This document shows positions 16,564-24,626 of a stretch of 51,981 bases of DNA, in pieces. Numbering within the stretch: the first letter of the stretch is position 1; each line of letters opens with the position of its first letter. Below the pieces are notes generated by a model that did not search any database, was not told the origin of the DNA, and saw only the letters and a list, made by a program, of their open reading frames with translations. Location of the stretch: assembly GCF_003284925.1 (NCBI RefSeq), contig NZ_QMEX01000016.1:1-51981 (forward strand). The letters are read 5' to 3'. The translations under genes were made by a program, and so were the position numbers. This DNA comes from Mycolicibacter senuensis. GTDB lineage: Bacteria; Actinomycetota; Actinomycetes; Mycobacteriales; Mycobacteriaceae.

Positions 16564-17742
16564 TCAGTTCGCCTTGTCGCGCTGCTGCAACGCCCAGGCG
16601 ATCGCTTGCGCGCGATTCACCGCTCCGAACTTGCGGAGAATGTGCTTGACGTGCGACTTCACCGTGCCCTCGGTGATCACCAGCTGCTGCGCGATCGCCT
16701 GGTTGGTCGCCCCGGTGATCATCAGGTCGAAAACCTCGGCCTCGCGGTCGGTCAACTCCTGTGACGGCAGTGCGACTTCGGATCCCGCTCCGTCACCGTC
16801 GTGGCCGCGCCGCACGCTGTCCATTCCGGCCTCACACAGCTGGTCGATGCGGTCCACGGCGCCGAAGAAGAGCTCGCGCACGCTGTCTCGTTGAGCACGC
16901 AGCCGCTCCAGCAGCACCGTGCGTTCGTAGATGTGCCCGAACCCGTCGGCGAAAGCCCACAGCACTTCGCGGTCCGACTCGTCGGCCCGTCGATCCAGCG
17001 GGTAGTGGTCGGTGTGCAGGAATCCCACCACGTCGTCGCCGTGCTGCAGCGGAGCCACCACATAGGATCGGGAATTCCCGGATTGCACGATCAACGGGCG
17101 GTACACCGGCGCGCTCTCGGTGTCGTACACCAGCGACGGGCGCCTGCGGGACCGCACCTCCGATTCCGGACTGCTGTGCGTAATCGGCACGGTCTGGTTG
17201 ATCCACGTGCTGAACCACGAACCCGACTCTGCAGCGCTGCGCTCGTGCAACATCAGCGGCTTCCAATAGGAGTTCTCCACCCGGGACAGCACCGCCCGGT
17301 GGAAGCCACAGCGCGACACCAACTCCTCGCAGGCGCTTTCCAGCAGCGCATCCGAGGTCGGGATACCACGCAGTCGGCTCAGCGCCGCGGCGCAGCCGGC
17401 CAGCCGTTGTCCCCGCATCGCGGTGTCGTGCAGATATATCTCCATCGCCAGCTGCTGCAGATCCAGGATCAGCGCGCACAGCCGGTGGGCGGTTTCGAGT
17501 TCGGTGCCCTGGGTCTGGCGGAGCCGGTCGATGCAACGGTGGGTCAACGCGGAGACGGTCTCCGCGGACTGCCACGGTGCATCGCGTTCGATGACCGGCA
17601 GCGCCGGTTCAGCGCCCACCTCGGCGAGCACACGATCGCGCAACGCGCCGAGACGGTCGGCCAATTTGACTTCGCTGCACCACCATTCGTCCTTCAATAC
17701 CGGGACTACCCGGGTGCGGTCGGGTGCGATCGATACCGTCAT
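16564..17742 (-). CDS. LuxR-type regulator with GAF-like sensor domain (second of pair)
   Basis: 392 aa. C-terminal LuxR/GerE helix-turn-helix at about 330-388: L-T-D-R-E-A-E-V-F-D-L-M, then G-T-V-K-S-H-V-K-H-I-L-R-K. The middle (about 125-280) resembles a GAF domain (S-Y-V-V-A-P-L-Q-H-G-D-D-V-V-G-F-L-H-T-D). No receiver domain or phospho-acceptor Asp is visible, so it probably senses a small ligand. It overlaps the upstream paralog by 4 bases and is convergent with the FadD operon, which it may control. Confidence 0.87.
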   Translation of the reverse strand: MTVSIAPDRTRVVPVLKDEWWCSEVKLADRLGALRDRVLAEVGAEPALPVIERDAPWQSAETVSALTHRCIDRLRQTQGTELETAHRLCALILDLQQLAMEIYLHDTAMRGQRLAGCAAALSRLRGIPTSDALLESACEELVSRCGFHRAVLSRVENSYWKPLMLHERSAAESGSWFSTWINQTVPITHSSPESEVRSRRRPSLVYDTESAPVYRPLIVQSGNSRSYVVAPLQHGDDVVGFLHTDHYPLDRRADESDREVLWAFADGFGHIYERTVLLERLRAQRDSVRELFFGAVDRIDQLCEAGMDSVRRGHDGDGAGSEVALPSQELTDREAEVFDLMITGATNQAIAQQLVITEGTVKSHVKHILRKFGAVNRAQAIAWALQQRDKAN

Positions 17743-18839
17743 CGTGGCGACCGTTCGTCGTTGTGGGTTTCGCGCAGATAGCAGGCGATCGCGGCGGCGC
17801 GGTTCCCGGCGCCGAGCTTGTGCAGGATGTGTTTCACATGGGACTTCACGGTGCTCTCCGCAACGGTCAACCGGTCCGCCAGCTGTGAATTCGTCGCGCC
17901 ACTGGCCAACAGCGCCAGTACTTCACGTTCGCGAGCAGTCAAGCGAGCCAGCCTGCTGGACATTCTCGGCTCGCCGGCCGCCGGCCGGGTCATGGCGATC
18001 GCGGTGCGACTCTTCGCCGCGGCGGAGCGCACCGACGGCCTGGTGTCGGGTTCCTGCAGCGAGCGCACCGCGGCCTCGCAGACCTCGGCGACCTTGGCTC
18101 GTTGCCGCTCGATCCGCCCGGCGAGGCCGGCACGTTCGCAGATCAACCCGACGCCGTCGGCGAAGATCCGCAGCAGATCCCGGTCGATGGACGACAACGA
18201 CCGGCCGAGGGTATCGGCGTGGATGAGGCCCATCACCAAGGACTCGGCCACCACGGGAGCCACGATGTACCCCGGTGTCCCGGTCCGCTCGATCAGCGGC
18301 CGGTACAACCGCGGCTCGGCTTGCGCATCGGCGACCAGGGCGGGCAGCCGCCGCCGCACCACCTCCGCCTCCAACAACGGCGAGGCGAGCGGAACCTCCA
18401 GGTCGTCGATCAGGTGGTCCAGCTCACGGGTCACCTCACCCGTCGGGCCGTACCGGTACAGCGCCTGCGGGCGCCAGGTGGAACCCTGGACCAGGGAGAA
18501 CATCACCCGGTCGAAGAGCCCGGTTTCACACAACTCGCGCGGCGCGTGTTCGATCACTCGCGACAGCGACGGTTCGCTGCGCAGCCTTCTCAGCGCCTCC
18601 AACACCTTGTCCAGCGCCACACCGGGCTGGTCGCCGGAGAGCGCCGGCGTCGCCGCGCACGCATCGCGCAGATGGTCACACAATTCAGCGAAGCCGGCCG
18701 GCGTTTCGGGTAACGCCTGGCGCAGCACACGGGCTGCCGGCGTATCGGGTAACGCCCGACCTAACACAGGGGCTTGCGCCTGCGCACCGGTACTGATCGG
18801 TCCGTCTCCCCTCGAGAAGAATAAAGATTCCCCACCCAC
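17739..18839 (-). CDS. LuxR-type regulator with GAF-like sensor domain (first of pair)
   Basis: 366 aa from GTG 18839 (a later start is possible, since the first 20 residues are weakly protein-like). Same design as the next gene: GAF-like centre (G-Y-I-V-A-P-V-V-A-E-S-L-V-M-G-L-I-H-A-D at about 210-230) and LuxR domain L-T-A-R-E-R-E-V-L-A-L-L with S-T-V-K-S-H-V-K-H-I-L-H-K near the end. Residues about 30-48 contain a short repeated motif (two L-P-[DE]-T-P-A units). A TTGACA-like box and a CRP-like palindrome lie upstream. Confidence 0.85.
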   Translation of the reverse strand: MGGESLFFSRGDGPISTGAQAQAPVLGRALPDTPAARVLRQALPETPAGFAELCDHLRDACAATPALSGDQPGVALDKVLEALRRLRSEPSLSRVIEHAPRELCETGLFDRVMFSLVQGSTWRPQALYRYGPTGEVTRELDHLIDDLEVPLASPLLEAEVVRRRLPALVADAQAEPRLYRPLIERTGTPGYIVAPVVAESLVMGLIHADTLGRSLSSIDRDLLRIFADGVGLICERAGLAGRIERQRAKVAEVCEAAVRSLQEPDTRPSVRSAAAKSRTAIAMTRPAAGEPRMSSRLARLTAREREVLALLASGATNSQLADRLTVAESTVKSHVKHILHKLGAGNRAAAIACYLRETHNDERSPR

Positions 18840-19153
18840 GATGCTGATCGCGATTTACTAGTGGCTACATGATTGGTGATCGCTATCACTTTGTCAACAG
18901 CTGCGCCGCAAATCGCCCGGGCCCCGCGCCGCACCGGCCCAGGGGGCGCCCCGCGACTGCCGCCAAAGGCCCGAGGGCCCATCGTCTTTCGCGCATCTAC
19001 CTGGCGCATCACCGATTGCGGCGGCGGCTCGCGACCTCAGCGTCCCGCTGGACGACTGCGCCGCTCGACCGCCATATCGTGGGGCGACCGATCGCCGCCC
19101 GGAACCCGGGGGCCCTTCCCTGGCGACACGGTATTAGTTATTCTCAATTCACT
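18840..19153. promoter_or_regulatory. Divergent promoter region, luxR pair / nitronate monooxygenase-like gene
   Basis: 314 bases without a convincing gene. It holds a CRP-like palindrome (18876-18889), TTGACA on the minus strand (18892-18897) reading toward the luxR pair, and at its right end the TTAGT...TTCACTA element described separately. Confidence 0.45.
18876..18889. promoter_or_regulatory. CRP-like palindrome GTGA-N6-TCAC
   Basis: GTGATCGCTATCAC matches the core of cAMP receptor protein sites (TGTGA-N6-TCACA) except for the outermost base on each side. It lies next to a minus-strand TTGACA box, so it could govern the luxR pair. Binding not shown. Confidence 0.45.
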
Positions 19154-19156
19154 ATG
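19133..19156. promoter_or_regulatory. Operator-like element overlapping a start codon
   Basis: Carries TTAGT (19134-19138) and TTCACTA (19148-19154) in exactly the spacing of the near-perfect palindrome before accD1 (20169-20192). It covers the ATG at 19154. There is no Shine-Dalgarno, so this gene may give a leaderless message blocked by the bound repressor. Confidence 0.5.
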
Positions 19157-20089
19157 CCAGCTCGTCATCCCTGGTTGGATCGACTCCGACTTCCGGTCAT
19201 CGCGGCGCCGATGACCAGCGTTTCCGGCCCGGACCTGGTGATCGAGGCCAGTCGGAACGGTGTGATCGGCGCGTTTCCGACCCACAACGCCGCCACGGTC
19301 GAGCAGCTCGACGCGTGGTTGCACCGGATGGCCCGGGAACTGCCGCCCACCGCGGCGCCGGTCGCGCCGAACCTGGTGGTCCATCGCAGCAACCGGCGCC
19401 GGGACCGCGACCTCGACCTGCTGATCCGCCACCGGGCCGAATTGGTCATCACCAGCGTCGGCTCCCCCGCGCCAGTGGTCGGCCCATTGCACGACATCGG
19501 CTGCCAGGTGTACGCCGACGTCTCCAGCCTCGCGCACGCCGAGCGGGCGCTGGAGGCCGGTGTCGACGGATTGGTGCTCCTGACCGCCGGGGCGGGCGGT
19601 CAGACCGGTTGGGCCAACCCGTTCGCGTTCGTTCGGGCGGTGCGCGACTTCTTCGATGGCCCGATCACGCTGGCCGGCGGGATCAGCGATGGTCAGTCGG
19701 TGCTGGCGGCAGAGGTACTCGGCGTGGATTTGGCCTACCTGGGCACCAGGTTCATCGCGACCGACGAGAGCATGGCCGATGACGGCTACCGCGCCGCCCT
19801 GGTCAGCTCGACTCTCGACGACGTCACCCTGTCCAGCCGGGTTGGCGGGATACCCGCCAGCCTGCTCCGCAGCTGGCTCGACGTCCACAACGACGCGGAT
19901 CCCGGCGAGCCGGGCGGCTTCGAACAGGATCGGCTGATCCGCAACCGCACGGCATGGAGCGCCGGCCACAGCGTGTCCGGTGTGCATGCGATCGCCCCGG
20001 TGGCCGAGGTGGTGCGCACGGTCGCCGAGCAGTACGCGGAAGCCAGCGGACGGCTACGGCAACGGCTCACCGAGACCGCCACCAGGTAG
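19154..20089 (+). CDS. Nitronate monooxygenase-like flavoprotein
   Basis: 311 aa. FMN TIM-barrel of the 2-nitropropane dioxygenase family: P-V-I-A-A-P-M-T near 13-20, V-Y-A-D-V-S-S near 119, L-L-T-A-G-A-G-G-Q-T-G near 142, L-A-G-G-I-S-D-G near 172, Y-L-G-T-R-F near 195. The catalytic His of classic enzymes (G-G-H-x-G) is Gln here, so nitronate activity is doubtful; enoyl-type reduction or another flavin reaction is possible. It shares its operator-like element with the accD1 operon 126 bases downstream. Confidence 0.8.
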   Translation: MPARHPWLDRLRLPVIAAPMTSVSGPDLVIEASRNGVIGAFPTHNAATVEQLDAWLHRMARELPPTAAPVAPNLVVHRSNRRRDRDLDLLIRHRAELVITSVGSPAPVVGPLHDIGCQVYADVSSLAHAERALEAGVDGLVLLTAGAGGQTGWANPFAFVRAVRDFFDGPITLAGGISDGQSVLAAEVLGVDLAYLGTRFIATDESMADDGYRAALVSSTLDDVTLSSRVGGIPASLLRSWLDVHNDADPGEPGGFEQDRLIRNRTAWSAGHSVSGVHAIAPVAEVVRTVAEQYAEASGRLRQRLTETATR

Positions 20090-20215
20090 TGATTGTTGGC
20101 CAACTAGCAGCCCAGGTTCCCGGGGCAATCGCTGTATAGACTGGGCCTTTCGCTGAGCCCACCCATGCGTTAGTGTATTGCCATTCACTAACTGATAATC
20201 CTGGAAGGCAACCGC
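20090..20215. promoter_or_regulatory. Promoter region of the accD1-accA1 operon
   Basis: Contains TATAGACT around 20134 as a possible -10, then the palindrome at 20169-20192, and GGAAGG eight or so bases before the accD1 ATG. Confidence 0.45.
20169..20192. promoter_or_regulatory. 24-bp palindromic operator GTTAGTG-N10-CACTAAC
   Basis: Perfect 7-bp arms with partly symmetric centre, 24 bases before accD1. The equivalent M. tuberculosis locus (accA1-accD1-scoA/B, bkd) is controlled by the TetR repressor BkaR/Rv2506; the element fits such a repressor by shape. No TetR gene for it lies in this window, so the regulator would act from elsewhere. Confidence 0.6.
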
Positions 20216-21814
20216 ATGGGTGTGCTCACATCGGAAGTCGATGCGTCCTCGGAGACCTATCGCTGCAACTACGAGGTGCAATCCGCCGCCGTCGCCGCAC
20301 TCAACGAACAGTTGGCCCTGGTCGCTGCCGGGGGCGGCGAGCGTTACGTCAAGCGGCATCACGATCGCGGCCGACTGCTGGTGCGCGAGCGGATCGAACT
20401 GCTCATCGACCGTGACGCCCCGTTCATGGAGCTGTCCCCGCTGGCCGCCTGGGGCACCGAGTTCAACGTCGGTGCCGCGATCGTCACCGGCGTCGGTGTG
20501 GTGTCCGGGGTGGAGTGCATGATCATCGCCCACGACCCCACGGTGCGCGGCGGCACGATGAATCCCTATACGCTGCGCAAAAACCTGCGGGCCCTGGAAA
20601 TCGCGCGGATCAATCGGCTGCCCGTGGTGTACCTGGTGGAATCCGGCGGTGCCGACCTGCCGACCCAGTCCGAACTGTTCGTGCACGCCGGCAGGATCTT
20701 TCGCGACCTGACCGAACTGTCCTCGATGGGCATCCCGACGGTCGCGCTGGTATTCGGCAACTCCACCGCCGGCGGCGCCTACGTGCCCGGCATGTGCGAC
20801 TACGCCGTCCTGGTCGACAAGCAGGCCAAGGTGTTCCTCGGCGGCCCGCCCCTGGTCAAGATGGCAACCGGTGAGGACGCCGACGACGAGGCCCTCGGCG
20901 GTGCCGACATGCACACCCGGGTGTCGGGTCTGGGCGACTATTTCGCCGTCGACGAGGTGGACTGCATCCGTATCGGGCGGGACATCGTCGAACACCTCAA
21001 CTGGCACAAGCTCGGCCCGGGCCCCACAATGCCGGCCGACGACCCGCTGTATGACGCCGAGGAACTGCTCGGGATCGCCTCCGGGGACTCCCGGGTGCCG
21101 TTCGATCCGCGCGAGGTGATCGCCCGAATCGTCGACGGTTCCCGCTTCTCCGAATACAAGCCGCGCTGGGGTACCAGCATCGCCACCGGTTGGGCGTCCA
21201 TCCACGGTTTCCCGGTCGGAATCCTGGCCAACACCCGCGGTGTGCTGTTCAGCGAAGAGTCCAAGAAGGCCACGGAATTCATCTTGCTGGCCAACCAGAT
21301 CGACACCCCGCTGATTTTCCTGCAGAACGTCACCGGCTACATGGTGGGCACCGAATACGAACAGGGCGGCATCATCAAAGACGGCGCCAAGATGATCAAC
21401 GCCGTCACCAACAGCACCGTGCCGCACATCACGATCAACATGGGCGGATCGTTCGGCGCCGGCAACTACGGGATGTCCGGCCGCGCCTATGACCCGCGGT
21501 TCATGTTCAGCTGGCCCAACGCCAAACTCGCGGTGATGGGCGCCCAACAGCTCGCCGGTGTGCTCTCCATTGTCGGGAAGGCCTCGGCCGCTGCGGCCGG
21601 AAGACCGTTCGATCACGACGCCGACGCGAAACGAACGGCGGAGATCGAGGACCAGATCGAGCGTGAATCGCATCCCTTCTTCGTCTCGGCGCGCATCTAC
21701 GACGACGGGGTGATCGACCCTCGCGACACCCGCGCGGTGCTCGGTATGGCGCTGTCGGCGGCGCACTCCACCCAAGTGACCGGCCGCCGCGGCTTCGGCG
21801 TGTTCAGAATGTGA
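20216..21814 (+). CDS. accD1: Acyl-CoA carboxylase carboxyltransferase beta subunit (methylcrotonyl-CoA carboxylase type)
   Basis: 532 aa. Carboxyltransferase that moves the carboxyl group from biotin to an acyl-CoA. Two crotonase-type halves: N-terminal with R-L-L-V-R-E-R-I-E-L-L and V-E-S-G-G-A-D-L-P near 140, F-G-N-S-T-A-G-G-A-Y-V-P-G-M near 180; C-terminal with N-V-T-G-Y-M-V-G near 375 and G-G-S-F-G-A-G-N-Y near 412. These match methylcrotonyl-CoA (leucine pathway) carboxylases better than propionyl-CoA ones. Followed directly by the biotin subunit. Confidence 0.92.
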   Translation: MGVLTSEVDASSETYRCNYEVQSAAVAALNEQLALVAAGGGERYVKRHHDRGRLLVRERIELLIDRDAPFMELSPLAAWGTEFNVGAAIVTGVGVVSGVECMIIAHDPTVRGGTMNPYTLRKNLRALEIARINRLPVVYLVESGGADLPTQSELFVHAGRIFRDLTELSSMGIPTVALVFGNSTAGGAYVPGMCDYAVLVDKQAKVFLGGPPLVKMATGEDADDEALGGADMHTRVSGLGDYFAVDEVDCIRIGRDIVEHLNWHKLGPGPTMPADDPLYDAEELLGIASGDSRVPFDPREVIARIVDGSRFSEYKPRWGTSIATGWASIHGFPVGILANTRGVLFSEESKKATEFILLANQIDTPLIFLQNVTGYMVGTEYEQGGIIKDGAKMINAVTNSTVPHITINMGGSFGAGNYGMSGRAYDPRFMFSWPNAKLAVMGAQQLAGVLSIVGKASAAAAGRPFDHDADAKRTAEIEDQIERESHPFFVSARIYDDGVIDPRDTRAVLGMALSAAHSTQVTGRRGFGVFRM

Positions 21815-21822
21815 GGACTGTC

Positions 21823-23829
21823 ATGGCATCGATCACCAAGCTACTCATCGCCAATCGCGGCGAGATCGCATCGCGGATCATCCGCACCGCCCGCGAGATG
21901 GACATCAGCACCGTCGCGGTGTTCTCCGACGCCGACCGCGACGCGCCCTATGTGTTGCAGGCCGACGAATCCGTCCACCTGCCGGGCACCGCGCCCAGCG
22001 ACACCTACCTGCGGGCCGACCTGGTGCTGGACGCCGCCCGGCGCACGGGCGCCGACGCGATTCATCCCGGTTACGGGTTTCTTTCTGAGAACGAACAATT
22101 CGCCCGGGCGTGCGCCGAGGCGGGCGTGACCTTCGTCGGCCCCAGCCCGGAAGCCATCGCCGCGATGGGTTCCAAGATCGAAGCCAAGGCGATGATGCAG
22201 GCGGCCGGGGTACCGGTGCTGCCGGGCGCCACCGTCGAAAGCGACGACGACGAGCAGCCCGAACGCCTGCTGGCTGCCGCCGAACAGATCGGGTTCCCGA
22301 TCCTGGTCAAAGCGGCCTTCGGCGGCGGCGGACGCGGCATGCGTATCGTCACCGACCAGGCCGATCTCGTCGAAGCGGTGCACAGCGCGCGCCGCGAGGC
22401 GGCCTCGGCGTTCGGCGACGGCACGGTGTTCTTGGAGAAGTTCGTCGAATCGCCGCGACACATCGAGGTGCAGATCTTCGGGGACAGCCACGGCACCGTG
22501 GTGCACCTCGGCGAACGCGAATGCTCAATCCAGCGCCGCTATCAGAAGATCGTCGAGGAGGCGCCGTCGACCGCCGTCGACGAGTCGCTGCGCGACGAGT
22601 TGGGCCGCGCCGCGGTCGCCGCCGGAAAGGCATTGTCCTACCAGGGGGCGGGCACCGTCGAATTCGTGATGGCCCCGGACGGTTCTTTCTACTTCCTGGA
22701 GGTCAACACCCGGCTGCAGGTCGAGCACCCGGTGACTGAATTGGTCACCGGAATCGACCTGGTGCGCGCGCAGCTGCTCGTTGCCGGCGGCGAGCCGCTG
22801 CCGCCGGAAATGCTGCATACCGCCCCGGACGGCCACGCCGTCGAGGTCCGGCTCTACGCCGAAGACGTTGCCGGCGGTTTCATCCCGGTGGCCGGAACAC
22901 TGACCACCCTGGAGTTTCCCGACCTGCCGGGAACCCGGGTGGACAGCGGATTCACCTCCGGCTCCACGGTCAGCACGTTCTACGACCCGATGCTGGCCAA
23001 AGTGATCGGGTACGGCCAGACCCGCGCCGAGGCCTGCAGCCGGCTGGCGCGAGCGCTGCGCGAGACCGTGATCCACGGTGTCAACACCAACCGCGACCTG
23101 CTGGTCGGCATCTTGCGTGAACCCGAATTCCTCTCCGGGGCCATCGATACCGCCTACCTGCAGCGCCACGATCCAGCCGTGCTGATGGCCGGCCGCTCCG
23201 ATGCGGCCGAGGTCGCGAGCGTCCACGCCTTGGTCGCTGCCATCGCCGCTCAGGCCGAGCGCCGCAGCAGCACCCCGACCCTGCCGGGGCTACCGTCGGG
23301 CTGGCGCACGTTGCCCAGCGCGCCGCAAGCCATCTCGTTCACCGTCGACGAGAACCGGATCGACGTGACGTATCGCTTTGAGCGCGGCCGGCTCGACGCG
23401 ACCGTCGGTGATTGGCGACCCGAATCGGCGCGGATCAACCGGTCCTCCGGCACCGTGGTGGACGCCGAGCTCGATGGGGTCCGCCGTCGCTACCGTGTTA
23501 CTCGCTGCGGCCCCGCCCATTTCGTGGACTCGACACTGGGATCGACGACCTTGCGCGAGGTCGAACGCTTCCCGGATCCGAGCACCCTGCAGGAGGCCGG
23601 CTCGCTGCTGGCACCGATGCCTGGTTCGGTGGTGCGAGTCGAGGTGACCGAAGGTCAACACGTCGCCGCCGGCACCACGGTACTGGTGTTGGAGGCGATG
23701 AAGATGGAGCACGCGGTACGGGCCCCGGTCGACGGGATCGTGTCCAGCGTTCAGGTCACCGCCGGTGAGCAAGTCGACTCCGGTCAGGTGCTGGCCGTTG
23801 TCCAGGACGCAGAGGCGGGAGACGCCTGA
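21823..23829 (+). CDS. accA1: Biotin-dependent acyl-CoA carboxylase alpha subunit
   Basis: 668 aa. Biotin carboxylase plus biotin carrier. N-terminus I-T-K-L-L-I-A-N-R-G-E-I-A; ATP-grasp loop G-G-G-G-R-G-M near 167-173; K-x-x-E-x-P-R-H-I-E-V-Q near 205; E-V-N-T-R-L-Q-V-E-H near 290; carrier motif E-A-M-K-M with biotinylated Lys at about 627. ATG 21823 chosen, with GAGGA seven bases before, over a GTG at 21811 overlapping the accD1 stop. Works with AccD1 on 3-methylcrotonyl-CoA, inferred from the operon. Confidence 0.94.
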   Translation: MASITKLLIANRGEIASRIIRTAREMDISTVAVFSDADRDAPYVLQADESVHLPGTAPSDTYLRADLVLDAARRTGADAIHPGYGFLSENEQFARACAEAGVTFVGPSPEAIAAMGSKIEAKAMMQAAGVPVLPGATVESDDDEQPERLLAAAEQIGFPILVKAAFGGGGRGMRIVTDQADLVEAVHSARREAASAFGDGTVFLEKFVESPRHIEVQIFGDSHGTVVHLGERECSIQRRYQKIVEEAPSTAVDESLRDELGRAAVAAGKALSYQGAGTVEFVMAPDGSFYFLEVNTRLQVEHPVTELVTGIDLVRAQLLVAGGEPLPPEMLHTAPDGHAVEVRLYAEDVAGGFIPVAGTLTTLEFPDLPGTRVDSGFTSGSTVSTFYDPMLAKVIGYGQTRAEACSRLARALRETVIHGVNTNRDLLVGILREPEFLSGAIDTAYLQRHDPAVLMAGRSDAAEVASVHALVAAIAAQAERRSSTPTLPGLPSGWRTLPSAPQAISFTVDENRIDVTYRFERGRLDATVGDWRPESARINRSSGTVVDAELDGVRRRYRVTRCGPAHFVDSTLGSTTLREVERFPDPSTLQEAGSLLAPMPGSVVRVEVTEGQHVAAGTTVLVLEAMKMEHAVRAPVDGIVSSVQVTAGEQVDSGQVLAVVQDAEAGDA

Positions 23830-24626
23830 TGGCTTTGGATTTCACCAAGCTGCTCAACGAGTTGCAGCACGAATCCGACCGGCTGCTGGCTTGCCTTGAT
23901 GGCCTGCACGCCGAGCAGTGGGAGGAGCCCACACCGGCTGCGGGCTGGGCGATCCGTGATCAAATCTCGCACCTGGCCTACTTCGACGACGTCGCGGTGC
24001 TGGCCATCACCGATCCGTCGGAATTTCGCCGGGTCGCCGACGGTCACATGTCGGGAGGTATGGACTTTCCGGATCGCGTTGCCGAGCAGTTCCGTTCGCA
24101 CAACGTCGCGGAACTGTTCGAATGGTTTTCGCGTTCAAGGGCGACGCTGGTGACGACGTTCACCGGTGAGGACCCGCGCCGCCGGATCCCGTGGTTCGGC
24201 CCCGAGATGAGTGTGGCGTCCTCGGCGACGGCGCGACTGATGGAGACCTGGGCACACGGCCAGGACGTCTACGACGCGCTCGGACGGCCACACCCGCCAT
24301 CGACCGGCCTGCGCAGCATCGCCCACTTGGGTGTCAGCACGTTCGCCTTCACGCATCGGTTGCACGACCGCACCGTCCCCGACGAGCCGGTTCGCGTCGA
24401 ACTGTGTTCGCCGGACGGCAGCGAAGTCTGGACATGGGGCCCCGCCGACGCCGCCAACCGCGTCCGGGGCCGAGCCGTGGATTTCGTCGGCGTGGTGACC
24501 CAGCGGCGGCACTGGGCCGACACGGAGCTGGTCGTCAAGGGCGACGTCGCCGGCGGGTGGCTCGACATCGCTCAGGCGTTCGCCGGCGCACCCGGTACCG
24601 GGCGCCCCCGAACTGTGGTGCGGTAG
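23829..24626 (+). CDS. TIGR03084 / maleylpyruvate-isomerase-like (DinB-fold) protein
   Basis: 265 aa. N-terminal four-helix DinB/mycothiol-dependent domain: W-A-I-R-D-Q-I-S-H-L-A near 40-50, T-W-A-H-G-Q-D-V near 142, and H near 173 supply the three-His metal pattern. The second half (about 175-260) is the C-terminal wing found in TIGR03084. The family is actinobacterial and of unknown reaction; mycothiol dependence is inferred. ATG shares a base with the accA1 stop (TGATG), and its own stop shares a base with the fadE19 GTG, so it is tightly built into the leucine-type operon. Confidence 0.83.
   Translation: MALDFTKLLNELQHESDRLLACLDGLHAEQWEEPTPAAGWAIRDQISHLAYFDDVAVLAITDPSEFRRVADGHMSGGMDFPDRVAEQFRSHNVAELFEWFSRSRATLVTTFTGEDPRRRIPWFGPEMSVASSATARLMETWAHGQDVYDALGRPHPPSTGLRSIAHLGVSTFAFTHRLHDRTVPDEPVRVELCSPDGSEVWTWGPADAANRVRGRAVDFVGVVTQRRHWADTELVVKGDVAGGWLDIAQAFAGAPGTGRPRTVVR

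Noticed and set aside
20054..21775. A 573-codon minus-strand open frame over accD1
   Set aside because: Shadow frame; the plus-strand carboxyltransferase has full family motifs.
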